From Rhodoferax sp. (lineage in GTDB: Bacteria; Pseudomonadota; Gammaproteobacteria; Burkholderiales; Burkholderiaceae_C), in the NCBI GenBank assembly GCA_024236015.1, contig JACKLK010000005.1, forward strand, positions 248,001 through 312,000: 64,000 nucleotides of DNA. Direction: 5' to 3'. Position numbers and translations under genes: made by a program. The notes under the pieces are model-generated. The model was not told the DNA's origin, made no database searches, and worked only from the letters and a program-made list of their open reading frames with translations. Below, piece after piece: positions 1 through 9,093 of the stretch (positions are counted from its first letter, which is position 1; each line of letters begins with the position of its first letter).

Positions 1-1
1 C

Positions 2-451
2 CGGGAATGGCTGGAGCCGAGCATGGCGCGTTCGCCCGAGGTGCTGCTGGTGCGCCGCAAGATGGAGCAGACCGGCGTCGACCTGTTCCTGGACGCGCAT
101 GGCGACGAAAACCTGCCGTTCAATTTCGTGGCCGGCAGCGAAGGCATCGTCGGGTTCACGCCGCGGCTGCAGCAGCTGCAGGACACCTTCAAGTCCAGCT
201 GGATCGCCAGCTGCCCGGACTTCCAGGACCGCGTCAACTACGGCACGGCGCGCGCCACGCAGGCCAATCCGACCGTGGCCACGAACTGGGTCGCGCAACG
301 GTTCGATTGCCTGTCGTTCACGATCGAGATGCCGTTCAAGGACAACGACGACCTGCCCGATGCGGCGACGGGATGGAGCGGGGAGCGCTCGCGCAAGTTG
401 GGCGCGGGCGTGTTGCAGCCGGTGCTGGCGGTGGTGGGGCAGCTGCGCTGA
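2..451 (+). CDS. M14-family zinc carboxypeptidase, C-terminal part (5' partial)
   Basis: The reading frame is open from the first bases of the window, so the start lies upstream; about 149 codons remain. The segment VDLFLDAHGDENLPFNF carries the His of an M14 zinc-carboxypeptidase core, and the later stretch CLSFTIEMPFKDN resembles the C-terminal part around the catalytic Glu. The phrasing (HGDE, then PFNFVAG, then EMPFKDN) is that of bacterial cytosolic-carboxypeptidase-like proteins, which remove C-terminal residues from peptides. No signal peptide can be judged because the N-terminus is missing. It converges on the glutamate-cysteine ligase gene, with only about 60 bp between the two stops. 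Confidence 0.8.
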   Translation, partial: REWLEPSMARSPEVLLVRRKMEQTGVDLFLDAHGDENLPFNFVAGSEGIVGFTPRLQQLQDTFKSSWIASCPDFQDRVNYGTARATQANPTVATNWVAQRFDCLSFTIEMPFKDNDDLPDAATGWSGERSRKLGAGVLQPVLAVVGQLR

Positions 452-511
452 CCACGCCTCGCCACGACACGCCGTGTGTTCAGGTCGCGGCCGCCCGCGC
501 CACGCCACGCC

Positions 512-2068
512 TCAGGCGTAATACGCCGCCACGAAATCCTCGAAGCGCTCGGTGTCCTGGCTCTCGATCTGTTGCTGCGCCTGCAGCGACTCGCGCGCCG
601 CAAGCTCGAACCGGGCCTGAGTTTCGGCGTCCAGCGGATGCGCCAGCAGCGCCTGCTTGTGGTGGCCGGACGCGAACATCGTGTACTTGAAAAAGCCGCC
701 ATGCGCGCGCGACGCCTCGAGCACCTGGGCCGACGGTGTCTGGTCCGGGTTGTCGATGCGCTGGCGCAGCAGATGCATGGCGCTGGTGTGGCGGCTGCCA
801 CCGTAGGCGGTGTCCAGCATCTCGGCGAAGGGTGCCATGTCGTCGAACAGTTCATGCGCCAGCGGACGCATCGGTTGTTCGTGGTTGTGCATCAGCAGGT
901 ACAGATCGCTCTGCCGGCCGCGGTTGACGATGCGGCGCTTGTTCTCGTCGTTCTCGCCTTGCTCGCGTGCGCTGATCGGCGGGCTGTCGCGGAACAGGCA
1001 CATCAGCAGCAACACGTCCACGAAGCTGGCCTGCTCGGGAGTGATGCCGATGTCGACCATCGGGTTGAGGTCGAACAGCCGCATCTCGATGTATTCGACA
1101 CCACGCTCGCGCAGGCCCTTGGCCGGACGATCGGGCGAGACCCGTTTCGGACGCATCGGCGCGTAGAACTCGTTCTCGATCTGCAGCAGGTTGGCGCTGA
1201 GCTGTTTCCAGTGCTCGCCATCGCGCACGCCGATCCGCTCGTAATACGGGTCCGGCGTGCGGATCGCGGTCTCCAGTGCCGCGGTGTATTCGGCCAGCGA
1301 ATTGAAGTTGACGTTGAGGTTGGACTGCGCGCTGTTCTGGTAGCCCAGGTCGCTCATGCGCAGGCTGGTCGCGTACTGGCCGTACAGGCTGCCGGGAACC
1401 AGCTGCAGCAGGTCGGACTTGCGGCCCTGCAGGAAGGATTCGCAGATCGCCGGCGAGGCGCCGAACAGGTAGGGCACCAGCCAGCCGTAGCGCAGGAAGT
1501 TGCGGATCAGGCCGAAATACCGGGTGCTGATGAAGTCCTGCCGGCTGCCGTCGGCGCCGCAGCAGTCATACAGTGCGCTCCAGAAGTCGTCGGGCAGCGA
1601 CCAGTTGTAATGCACGCCGGCGATGGCCTGCATGTGCCGGCCGTACCGCAGGCCCAGGCCTTCGCGGTACACCCGTTTCATCTTCGCCCGGTTGGAGCTG
1701 CCGTAGTCGGCCAGCGGGATGGTGTTGTCGTCGCCGATCACGCAGGGCATGGAGCTGGCCCACATCGTCTCCTCGCCCAGTGCCGGGGTCACGAAGCGGT
1801 GGATGTCGCGCAGGAAACGCAGCGGCTCGTCGAGGTCGGTGCTCGGCGGCGTGATGAATTCGAGCAGCGCTTCCGAATAATCGGTCGTGATCCACGGGTG
1901 GGTCAGCTTGGAGCCCAGCGCACGCGGATGCGGCGTCTGCGCCAGCGAGCCCTGGGCGTCGACGCGCAGGCATTCCTTTTCGAACCCGCGCCGGATGCCG
2001 CGCAGCACCTGGGCCTGGACCCGCTGGGAGAACTGTCCGACGGCGTCGCAACAGGTGAACTTCAACAT
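512..2068 (-). CDS. gshA: Glutamate-cysteine ligase
   Basis: About 518 residues, the usual length of the gammaproteobacterial-type GshA. It joins glutamate and cysteine using ATP, the first step of glutathione synthesis, in the cytoplasm. The family pattern is visible from the N-terminus: GFEKECLRV, then LGSKLTHPWITTDYSEALLE with the ATP/glutamate-binding acidic residues, then FGASPAICESFL and the SLRMSDLGYQNSAQSNL stretch. I chose the ATG at 2068 (MLKFTCC) rather than an in-frame ATG 21 codons earlier, because homologues begin close to this point. A glutathione reductase gene lies in the same window, so the cell has a normal glutathione cycle. Function is confident; the start is moderately so. 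Confidence 0.93.
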   Translation of the reverse strand: MLKFTCCDAVGQFSQRVQAQVLRGIRRGFEKECLRVDAQGSLAQTPHPRALGSKLTHPWITTDYSEALLEFITPPSTDLDEPLRFLRDIHRFVTPALGEETMWASSMPCVIGDDNTIPLADYGSSNRAKMKRVYREGLGLRYGRHMQAIAGVHYNWSLPDDFWSALYDCCGADGSRQDFISTRYFGLIRNFLRYGWLVPYLFGASPAICESFLQGRKSDLLQLVPGSLYGQYATSLRMSDLGYQNSAQSNLNVNFNSLAEYTAALETAIRTPDPYYERIGVRDGEHWKQLSANLLQIENEFYAPMRPKRVSPDRPAKGLRERGVEYIEMRLFDLNPMVDIGITPEQASFVDVLLLMCLFRDSPPISAREQGENDENKRRIVNRGRQSDLYLLMHNHEQPMRPLAHELFDDMAPFAEMLDTAYGGSRHTSAMHLLRQRIDNPDQTPSAQVLEASRAHGGFFKYTMFASGHHKQALLAHPLDAETQARFELAARESLQAQQQIESQDTERFEDFVAAYYA

Positions 2069-2203
2069 AAGGCAGTCTTCTTGTCGATCATCAAAGGGCT
2101 GGCAGTATGGCAGTTTTCCGGTGCCCGCCATGGCCGGGCCGCGTGTGCCCGGCTCCGGGCCGGGATTTTCCCGGCGGTGCGCACGCGATCGGCCCCGCCG
2201 TGC

Positions 2204-3628
2204 TCACAGGGTCGGCACCCGGTCGAACCACGGTGCGGCCTGCTCGATCTGCGCGGCCAGTGCCAGCAGCTGCGCATCGGCGCCGAAACGCCCGACCAGC
2301 TGCACGCCGACCGGCAGGCCGTCGGCGCTCCAGTGCAGCGGCAGGCTGGCCGCGGGTTGCCCGGTGGCGTTGAACGGTGTCGTGAACGGGGCCAGGCCGA
2401 AACTGGCGCGGATGAAGGCGTCGAGGTCGTCGGTGTCGGTGCTCAGCGTGCCCAGGCGCGGCGGCGGGGCCGCCATGGTGGGTGTCAGCAGCATGTCGAC
2501 CTGCTCGAAGAACTGGCCGATGCGACGCACCTCGCGGTTGATCCGCGGGAACTGGGCGACGTATCGGGTGCCGGAAACGCCGCGTCCGCGCGCGACCGCG
2601 GCATGGGTGACCCGCTCGAGTTCGTCGGCCCGCGCCGGCCGGCCCAGTTGCTGCTCGCGCGCGTCGACGTTGGAGGCCAGCCCGGTCATCATGACCGTCA
2701 TCACGGCCTGGAACAAGGCGTCGTAGTCGAAGGCGGGCGTCGCGGCCTCGACATGGTGGCCCAGGCCGGCGAGCAACTGCGCCGCCGCCTCGACCGCGGC
2801 GCGGCATTCGGCGTGCACCGGCTGGCCGCTGAAGTCCTGCAGCGTGTAGGCGATGCGCAGCGGGCCGGGCGCACGGGTGATGCCGTCCAGGAAACGTTCG
2901 GCAGGGCGTTGCGTGAAGTACGGTGCGCCCACGTCGGGCCCGGCCGTGGCGTCCAGGATCGCGGCGCAGTCGCGCACGCTGCGGGTCACCGCGTGTTCAT
3001 GGCTGATGCCGTGGGCCGCGTCGCCCCGGTGCGGGCCATACGGCAACAAGGCGCGGGTGGGCTTGAGGCCGAACAGGCCGTTGCACGATGCCGGGATGCG
3101 GATCGAGCCGCCACTGTCGGTGGCATGGGTGGCGGGCAGGATGCCGCTGGCCACGGCCGCGCCGGCGCCGCCGCTGGAGCCGCCTGCACCATGGGCCAGG
3201 TTCCACGGGTTGCGCGTCGGGCCATGCAGCGCCGGCTCGGTGGTCACGTTCATGCCGAACTCGGGCGAGTTGGTGCGGCCGATGATGACGAAGCCGGCGC
3301 GGCGCAGCCGGGCCACGGTCTCGGCGTCGAAGTCGAACACCTGGCCGGCGAACAGCCGGCTGCCGTGGGTCAGCGGCATGTCCCGCACCGGCGCGTGCAG
3401 ATCCTTGATGCAATACGGCACGCCGGCGAACGGGCCGTCGGCACCGATGACGGGAGCGTCCGGTGCCAGTGCCGGCTGGTGCAGGTAGGGCACGGCGTTG
3501 ATGGTCGGGTTCACGGCCTGCAGCCGTGACAGGGCCGCCTGCATCACCTCGGCACGCGAGACCTCGCGCTTGCGGATCAGCCCGGCCAGGCCGAGGGCGT
3601 CGAAGGATCGGTATTCGTCGAAGTTCAT
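2204..3628 (-). CDS. Amidase signature family hydrolase
   Basis: 474 residues, a full-length amidase-signature enzyme that hydrolyses carboxamides. The Ser-cisSer-Lys triad is complete: Lys75 in CIKDLH, cis-Ser151 in the GGSSGG motif, and nucleophile Ser175 in DSGGSIRIPAS. The spacings match GatA-type enzymes. Gene context (CreA on one side, gshA on the other) gives no substrate. It is unlikely to be the tRNA amidotransferase subunit, since gatB and gatC are absent here and amidase paralogues of this kind are common in Burkholderiales. The start ATG is the first in the frame. Confidence 0.88.
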   Translation of the reverse strand: MNFDEYRSFDALGLAGLIRKREVSRAEVMQAALSRLQAVNPTINAVPYLHQPALAPDAPVIGADGPFAGVPYCIKDLHAPVRDMPLTHGSRLFAGQVFDFDAETVARLRRAGFVIIGRTNSPEFGMNVTTEPALHGPTRNPWNLAHGAGGSSGGAGAAVASGILPATHATDSGGSIRIPASCNGLFGLKPTRALLPYGPHRGDAAHGISHEHAVTRSVRDCAAILDATAGPDVGAPYFTQRPAERFLDGITRAPGPLRIAYTLQDFSGQPVHAECRAAVEAAAQLLAGLGHHVEAATPAFDYDALFQAVMTVMMTGLASNVDAREQQLGRPARADELERVTHAAVARGRGVSGTRYVAQFPRINREVRRIGQFFEQVDMLLTPTMAAPPPRLGTLSTDTDDLDAFIRASFGLAPFTTPFNATGQPAASLPLHWSADGLPVGVQLVGRFGADAQLLALAAQIEQAAPWFDRVPTL

Positions 3629-3664
3629 GGGGTGTTGCCTCGTGGATGCGGCCGCGGGCCGGTT

Positions 3665-4135
3665 TCAGTTCACCGGTGGCAGCGGCACCTGGCCGAGCGC
3701 GACCGCGGTCACGCCGTTTTGCGGCGAGCCGTCGATCAGCTTGTCGGAGTAGGTCAGGTAGACCAGCACGTTGCGCTTGCGGTCGAGCATGCGCACCACG
3801 CGCAGCTTCTTGAACAGCACCGAGATGCGTTCGTTGAACATCTCTTCCTGCGCATCCATGGCCTTGCCGGTGAACGAGATCGGGCCGACCTGGCGGCAGG
3901 CGATCGAGGCCTCGGCCTTGTCCTCAGCCAGGCCGATCGCGCCCATGACGCCGCCGGTGCGTGCGCGCGACACATAACAGGTGACGCCGTTGACCTTGGG
4001 GTCGTCGTAGGCCTCGACGACGACCTTGTGGTTGGCGCCGATCAGGATGAAGGCGGTGGAGACTTCGCCGACTTTTTCGGCCTGGGCCATGCCGGCGAAC
4101 AACAGGCCGGCGAGCAGGGACAGGAGGGTTCGCAT
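3665..4135 (-). CDS. creA: CreA family periplasmic protein
   Basis: 156 residues. The N-terminus MRTLLSLLAGLLFAGMAQA is a classical Sec signal peptide with cleavage expected after residue 19. The mature part begins EKVGEVSTAF and contains DPKVNGVTCYVSRA, the conserved CreA-family core. The family is exported and of unknown biochemical role. The start at 4135 was preferred over an ATG 54 codons upstream because it begins the signal peptide and follows an AGGTG ribosome-binding site. A 6-bp inverted repeat (ATTGTT/AACAAT, 4180-4202) lies in the upstream region. Confidence 0.85.
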   Translation of the reverse strand: MRTLLSLLAGLLFAGMAQAEKVGEVSTAFILIGANHKVVVEAYDDPKVNGVTCYVSRARTGGVMGAIGLAEDKAEASIACRQVGPISFTGKAMDAQEEMFNERISVLFKKLRVVRMLDRKRNVLVYLTYSDKLIDGSPQNGVTAVALGQVPLPPVN

Positions 4136-4270
4136 GGGGCACCTTTCATGGCGGGACGGGTTCGTCGCGGTATGCCCTGATTGTTGTCCAAGTGTGAACA
4201 ATGACCGCTGTGCGTAGGAAAAAAGCGGACAGGCCCGGTCCGAATCAGCGGAGCTTGCGTCGGTTTGCCC

Positions 4271-4283
4271 CACAATCGGCCTC
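4271..4283 (+). promoter_or_regulatory. -10 box placed for a leaderless start of the UBA-like gene
   Basis: CACAAT at 4271-4276 is followed by only seven bases before the ATG at 4284, so initiation about seven bases past the -10 falls on the start codon. No Shine-Dalgarno sequence is present. No convincing -35 was found. Confidence 0.4.
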
Positions 4284-4568
4284 ATGTCCTTAGTCAAGAC
4301 GCCGATACCTTCGCAATGGGGCCCATCCCGGGAGCCTGTTTCCGGGACCGCCGTGACGACCCTTGCTTCGCCCGCCGATCACGGCCATGCCTTCGATTTC
4401 CGCTCCAGCCAGTTCGGCGCCGATGCGCAGACCCTGGCTCGCGCCACCGGCGTCTGCCTCGACACCTGCCGCCAGCAGCTGTTCATCGCCGAGGGCGACA
4501 TGGCGCTGGCCTTCGAATGGCTGACCGCGGGTTACGCGGCCGATCCGACCGCACCCACGCTGCACTGA
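4284..4568 (+). CDS. Small protein with a UBA/EF-Ts-like helical domain
   Basis: 94 residues, of unknown function. Residues 49-81 (QTLARATGVCLDTC, then IAEGDMALAFEWL) follow the pattern of a ubiquitin-associated-like three-helix fold as in the N-terminal domain of elongation factor Ts: hydrophobic helix, A-TG turn, then GD and A--WL. The first 45 residues look disordered. In EF-Ts that fold binds EF-Tu; whether this protein does so is not known. It converges on the XRE-cupin gene. The start codon has no ribosome-binding site and sits right after a -10-like CACAAT. The gene is supported by coherent protein-like composition rather than a named family. Confidence 0.55.
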   Translation: MSLVKTPIPSQWGPSREPVSGTAVTTLASPADHGHAFDFRSSQFGADAQTLARATGVCLDTCRQQLFIAEGDMALAFEWLTAGYAADPTAPTLH

Positions 4569-4608
4569 GCCCCGGCAACGGCGCCGAACCCGTGCCCGGT
4601 CCGGCGAC

Positions 4609-5199
4609 TCATGCCGGATGCACGACCACCAGCCAGCCGCTGGCCGGCGCCGTACCCGGGTTGCGGATCCGATGCGGCCGGTCCGCCGCATAACGTGCGG
4701 TCTCGCCGGTTTCGAGTCCCTGCACCTGATCGCCGGCCTGCACTTCGAGCATGCCCGACACCACGGTGAGGTGCTCCTGCGTACCGTGCTCGTGCGCCTG
4801 TGACGCCAGCACCCCGCCGGGCTGCACCGACAACTCATACCACTCGAACTGACCGGCCAGCGCGATCGGACCCAGGATGCGCAACTCGCACAGGCCGTCC
4901 GGGCTGCGGATCGCCGGGGCCGCGTGCGCGGGCACACGTTCGATCGGCGCCGGCCCGCCCGGAGCCACGCCACCGAGCAATTCACCCATGCCGACGTTCA
5001 GCGCGTTGGCCAGGCGCCACACCACAGCCACGGTCGGGTTGGCCTGGCCGCGTTCGATCTGGGACAACATCGACTTGGACACGCCGGCCTTGCGCGACAA
5101 GGCGTCCAGCGACAAAGACCCTGACTGGCGCAGGGCGGCGAGTGTGTCGCCGACACGGGGCGGCTCGCTGACGACATTCTGTGGCTTGCGGACGGACAT
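4609..5199 (-). CDS. XRE-family transcriptional regulator with C-terminal cupin domain
   Basis: 196 residues. An XRE helix-turn-helix occupies about residues 16-72 (LSLDALSRKAGVSKSMLSQIERG), followed by a small cupin domain from about residue 110 to the end (AHEHGTQEHLTVVSGMLEV) that would sense a ligand. Such regulators usually control amino-acid or small-molecule catabolism. It is divergent from kbl-tdh, with a 101-bp intergenic region carrying repeated TTCGATATA words, so it probably regulates that threonine-degradation pair and itself. The target is inferred from position. Confidence 0.88.
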   Translation of the reverse strand: MSVRKPQNVVSEPPRVGDTLAALRQSGSLSLDALSRKAGVSKSMLSQIERGQANPTVAVVWRLANALNVGMGELLGGVAPGGPAPIERVPAHAAPAIRSPDGLCELRILGPIALAGQFEWYELSVQPGGVLASQAHEHGTQEHLTVVSGMLEVQAGDQVQGLETGETARYAADRPHRIRNPGTAPASGWLVVVHPA

Positions 5200-5204
5200 G
5201 ATGA

Positions 5205-5251
5205 TTCGATATACTGCGCAATCGTTCGATATATAGAACGTTGTTCGATTT
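5205..5251. promoter_or_regulatory. Candidate operators between XRE-cupin regulator and kbl
   Basis: TTCGATATA occurs at 5205-5213 and again at 5225-5233, exactly 20 bp apart (two helical turns), and a third TTCGAT is at 5244-5249. The middle copy is part of an imperfect palindrome, GTTCGATATATAGAAC (5224-5239), and GAACGTTGTTC follows at 5236-5246. This AT-rich cluster within GC-rich DNA fits binding by the neighbouring regulator. Confidence 0.55.
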
Positions 5252-5300
5252 CCTGTTCAGGCGGGATTGTGCCTGACAAACCGGTTTCCAAGGTCACACC

Positions 5301-6529
<1,229 letters not shown>

Positions 6530-6533
<4 letters not shown>

Positions 6534-7480
6534 CGACGCCACGCATCCTCATCATCGGCGCCAATGGCCAGATCGGCACCGAGCTGACGCATGCCCTGGT
6601 CGAGCGCCACGGCCGCGGCGCGGTCGTCACCAGCGACCTGGCGCCCGAGGGGCGCGTGATCGGCGTGCGGCACGAGGTGCTCGACGCCACCGAGGCCAGC
6701 GCACTGACCGCCCTCGTCGAGCGCCACCAGATCACGCAGGTCTACCTGCTGGCGGCGGCCTTGTCCGCGCGTGGCGAGCAGCACCCGAAATGGGCCTGGG
6801 ACCTGAACATGAAGAGCCTGCTGAACGTGCTCGAACTGGCGCGCACGCACAAGCTGCAGCGGGTGTTCTGGCCGAGCTCGATCGCCGCGTTCGGGCCGTC
6901 GACGCCGCGCGAGCACACGCCGCAGAAGACGGTGATGGACCCGACCACGGTGTACGGCATCTCCAAGCTGGCCGGCGAGGGCTGGTGTGCCTGGTACCAC
7001 CGCATGCACGGCGTCGACGTGCGCAGCCTGCGGTATCCGGGCCTGATCAGCTGGAAGACCGCCCCCGGCGGCGGCACGACCGACTATGCGGTCGAGATCT
7101 TCCATGCCGCGCTCGAGCGCGGCCGCTACACCAGCTTCCTGGCCCGCGACACCGCGTTGCCGATGATGTACATGCCCGATGCGATCCGCGCCACGCTCGA
7201 GCTGATGGAGGCGCCGTGCGAGGCGGTGCGCGAACGCCAGTCGTACAACCTGGCCGGCATCAGCTTCACGCCGGACGACATCGCCTGCGCGATCGCGCGG
7301 CAGCTGCCCGGCTTCACGCTCGACTGCGCGCCCGACTTCCGCCAGGCGATTGCCGACAGCTGGCCCCGTTCGATCGACGACAGCGCGGCCCGGCGCGACT
7401 GGGGCTGGCAGGCGCAATACGATCTCGATGCGATGGTGCGCGACATGTTGCACAACCTGCGCGCGCCGGCCACCGCCTGA
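6530..7480 (+). CDS. L-threonine 3-dehydrogenase, SDR type
   Basis: 316 residues. An extended short-chain dehydrogenase with NAD-binding GANGQIG at residues 10-16 and catalytic Tyr142 and Lys146 in VYGISK. The family wording (FWPSSIAAFGP, PGLISWKTAPGGGTTDYAVEIF) is that of epimerase-type threonine dehydrogenases, which oxidise L-threonine to 2-amino-3-oxobutyrate, the substrate of the upstream kbl product. The ATGA overlap with kbl shows an operon. This SDR enzyme is unrelated to the zinc-dependent Tdh of E. coli. Confidence comes from both motif and context. Confidence 0.9.
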
Positions 7481-7576
7481 GGCTGCACCCGCGGCGCCCG
7501 GGTCGCCAAGTCCCGCCGCCGGCACGGTCTTGCAGGCACGGTGGACAATCGCAGCACCACCTGCCACCGTGTGACC

Positions 7577-9079
7577 ATGCGTTCCAAGCTGATCTCCCTG
7601 ACCCTGTGCACAGCCCTGCTGCTGGCGGGGTGCGGTGCGACGGTGCAGAACCCGGTCACCGGCGAGCAGGAACGCACGGTGATGGACGAGGCGCAGGAGA
7701 TCGCGCTCGGGCGCAAGGAGCACCAGGCCGTGCTGCAGCAGATGCCACCCTACCCGGATGCGCGGCTGCAGGCCTACGTGGATGCGCTGGGCCAGAAGCT
7801 GGCGCGCCAGTCGCACCGCAGCCACCTGCAATGGACCTTCACCGTGCTCGACAGTCCGGACATCAACGCCTTCGCGTTGCCGGGCGGTTTCGTCTACGTG
7901 ACCCGCGGCATCATGGCGACCATGGAAAGCGAGGCCGACCTGGCTGGCGTCATTGGCCACGAAATCGGCCACGTGACGGCCCGCCACGGCGCGCAACGCG
8001 CGACCCGGCAGCAGACGGCCGGCATCGGCGTGCTTGCGGCGACCGTGCTCGGCGCGGTGCTCGAAAGCCAGGGCGTCAGCGGCGCCGGCCGGGTCGCCAG
8101 CGAGGTGTCGCAGGTGGCGGCGGCCGGATACATCGCGTCGTACGGCCGCGACCAGGAGTTGCAGGCCGACCAGCTGGGCGCCGAATACCTGGCGCGCAAC
8201 CGCTACGACCCGGCCAACATGGTCGACGTCATCCGGTTGCTCAAGAGCCAGGAGCAGTTCGCGGCCGACCAGGCGCGTGCCCGGGGCCAGCCGGCACCCT
8301 CGGGTGGCGGCTGGCTGGCCTCGCATCCCAGCAACGAACAGCGCCTGCAGGCGATCTCGGCGCTGGCCGCGCAGATGCGGGGCCAGGGCGCCTATGCCGA
8401 CGATGGCCGCAGCCGCTTCCTGCAGGCCATCGCCGGCATGCGGTACGGCGAGTCGGATGCCCAGGGCCTGACCCGGGGTCGCTTGTTCACCCATGCCGGC
8501 CTGGGGCTGGCGATCACGGCGCCGCCGGCATGGACGATCCAGAACCTGCCCGACCGCCTGGTGCTGCTCGATCCGGCGCGTGATGCGGCGCTGGTGCTGC
8601 GCACGGCGCCGCCGCAGGCCGGTCGCAACCATGACGACATCATCCGCAACCTGATCCAGCCCGTGCGCGGCCGTGCCGAGCCGCTGCGCGTCAACGGCCT
8701 GCCGGCCACGCATTTCAGCGGCGTGCGCAACAACGCCCAGGGCCAACCGGAGCCGGTCGAGCTCACCATCGTCTCCGGGCCGGGCGAGCGTCGATTCCTG
8801 CTGCTGTGGAGTGCGCGCGACCCGCAGGCCCTGCAACGGGCGCGGGCCGGTCTGCAGCAGGCGCGCGACTCGTTCCGTGCTATGACCGCGGCCGATCGCG
8901 CGCAGGCCCGGCCCTGGGTGATCCAGGTCGTGCCGTTTCCGCGCGGCGGATTCCCCGAACTGGCGCGCCGATCGCCGCTGGAGTCGGCCGAGTCGCAGCT
9001 GCGCCTGATCAACGGTTTTTATGGAGGCGGCGAACCGCGACCCGGACAGCTGGTCAAGGTGGTCGTCGAACAACCCTGA
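7577..9079 (+). CDS. M48-family metalloprotease lipoprotein
   Basis: 500 residues. The N-terminus is a lipoprotein signal with lipobox LLAGC (Cys19). The zinc site HEIGH is at residues 128-132 and the third ligand is probably Glu194 in RDQELQAD. After the protease domain, about 230 residues follow that contain TPR-like and unassigned regions. BepA/YfgC-like proteins of this build act in the periplasm on outer-membrane protein quality control. The start was set at the ATG beginning the signal peptide; a GTG 12 codons upstream is less likely. A GTGGACAATC word at 7541-7550 may be its -10. gor follows after 14 bp. Confidence 0.87.
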   Translation: MRSKLISLTLCTALLLAGCGATVQNPVTGEQERTVMDEAQEIALGRKEHQAVLQQMPPYPDARLQAYVDALGQKLARQSHRSHLQWTFTVLDSPDINAFALPGGFVYVTRGIMATMESEADLAGVIGHEIGHVTARHGAQRATRQQTAGIGVLAATVLGAVLESQGVSGAGRVASEVSQVAAAGYIASYGRDQELQADQLGAEYLARNRYDPANMVDVIRLLKSQEQFAADQARARGQPAPSGGGWLASHPSNEQRLQAISALAAQMRGQGAYADDGRSRFLQAIAGMRYGESDAQGLTRGRLFTHAGLGLAITAPPAWTIQNLPDRLVLLDPARDAALVLRTAPPQAGRNHDDIIRNLIQPVRGRAEPLRVNGLPATHFSGVRNNAQGQPEPVELTIVSGPGERRFLLLWSARDPQALQRARAGLQQARDSFRAMTAADRAQARPWVIQVVPFPRGGFPELARRSPLESAESQLRLINGFYGGGEPRPGQLVKVVVEQP

Positions 9080-9093
9080 AGGAGTTTTCTCGC

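Noticed and set aside
476..3529. A 1017-codon open frame on the plus strand
   Set aside because: Antisense to gshA and the amidase; low-complexity shadow composition with no recognisable domain.
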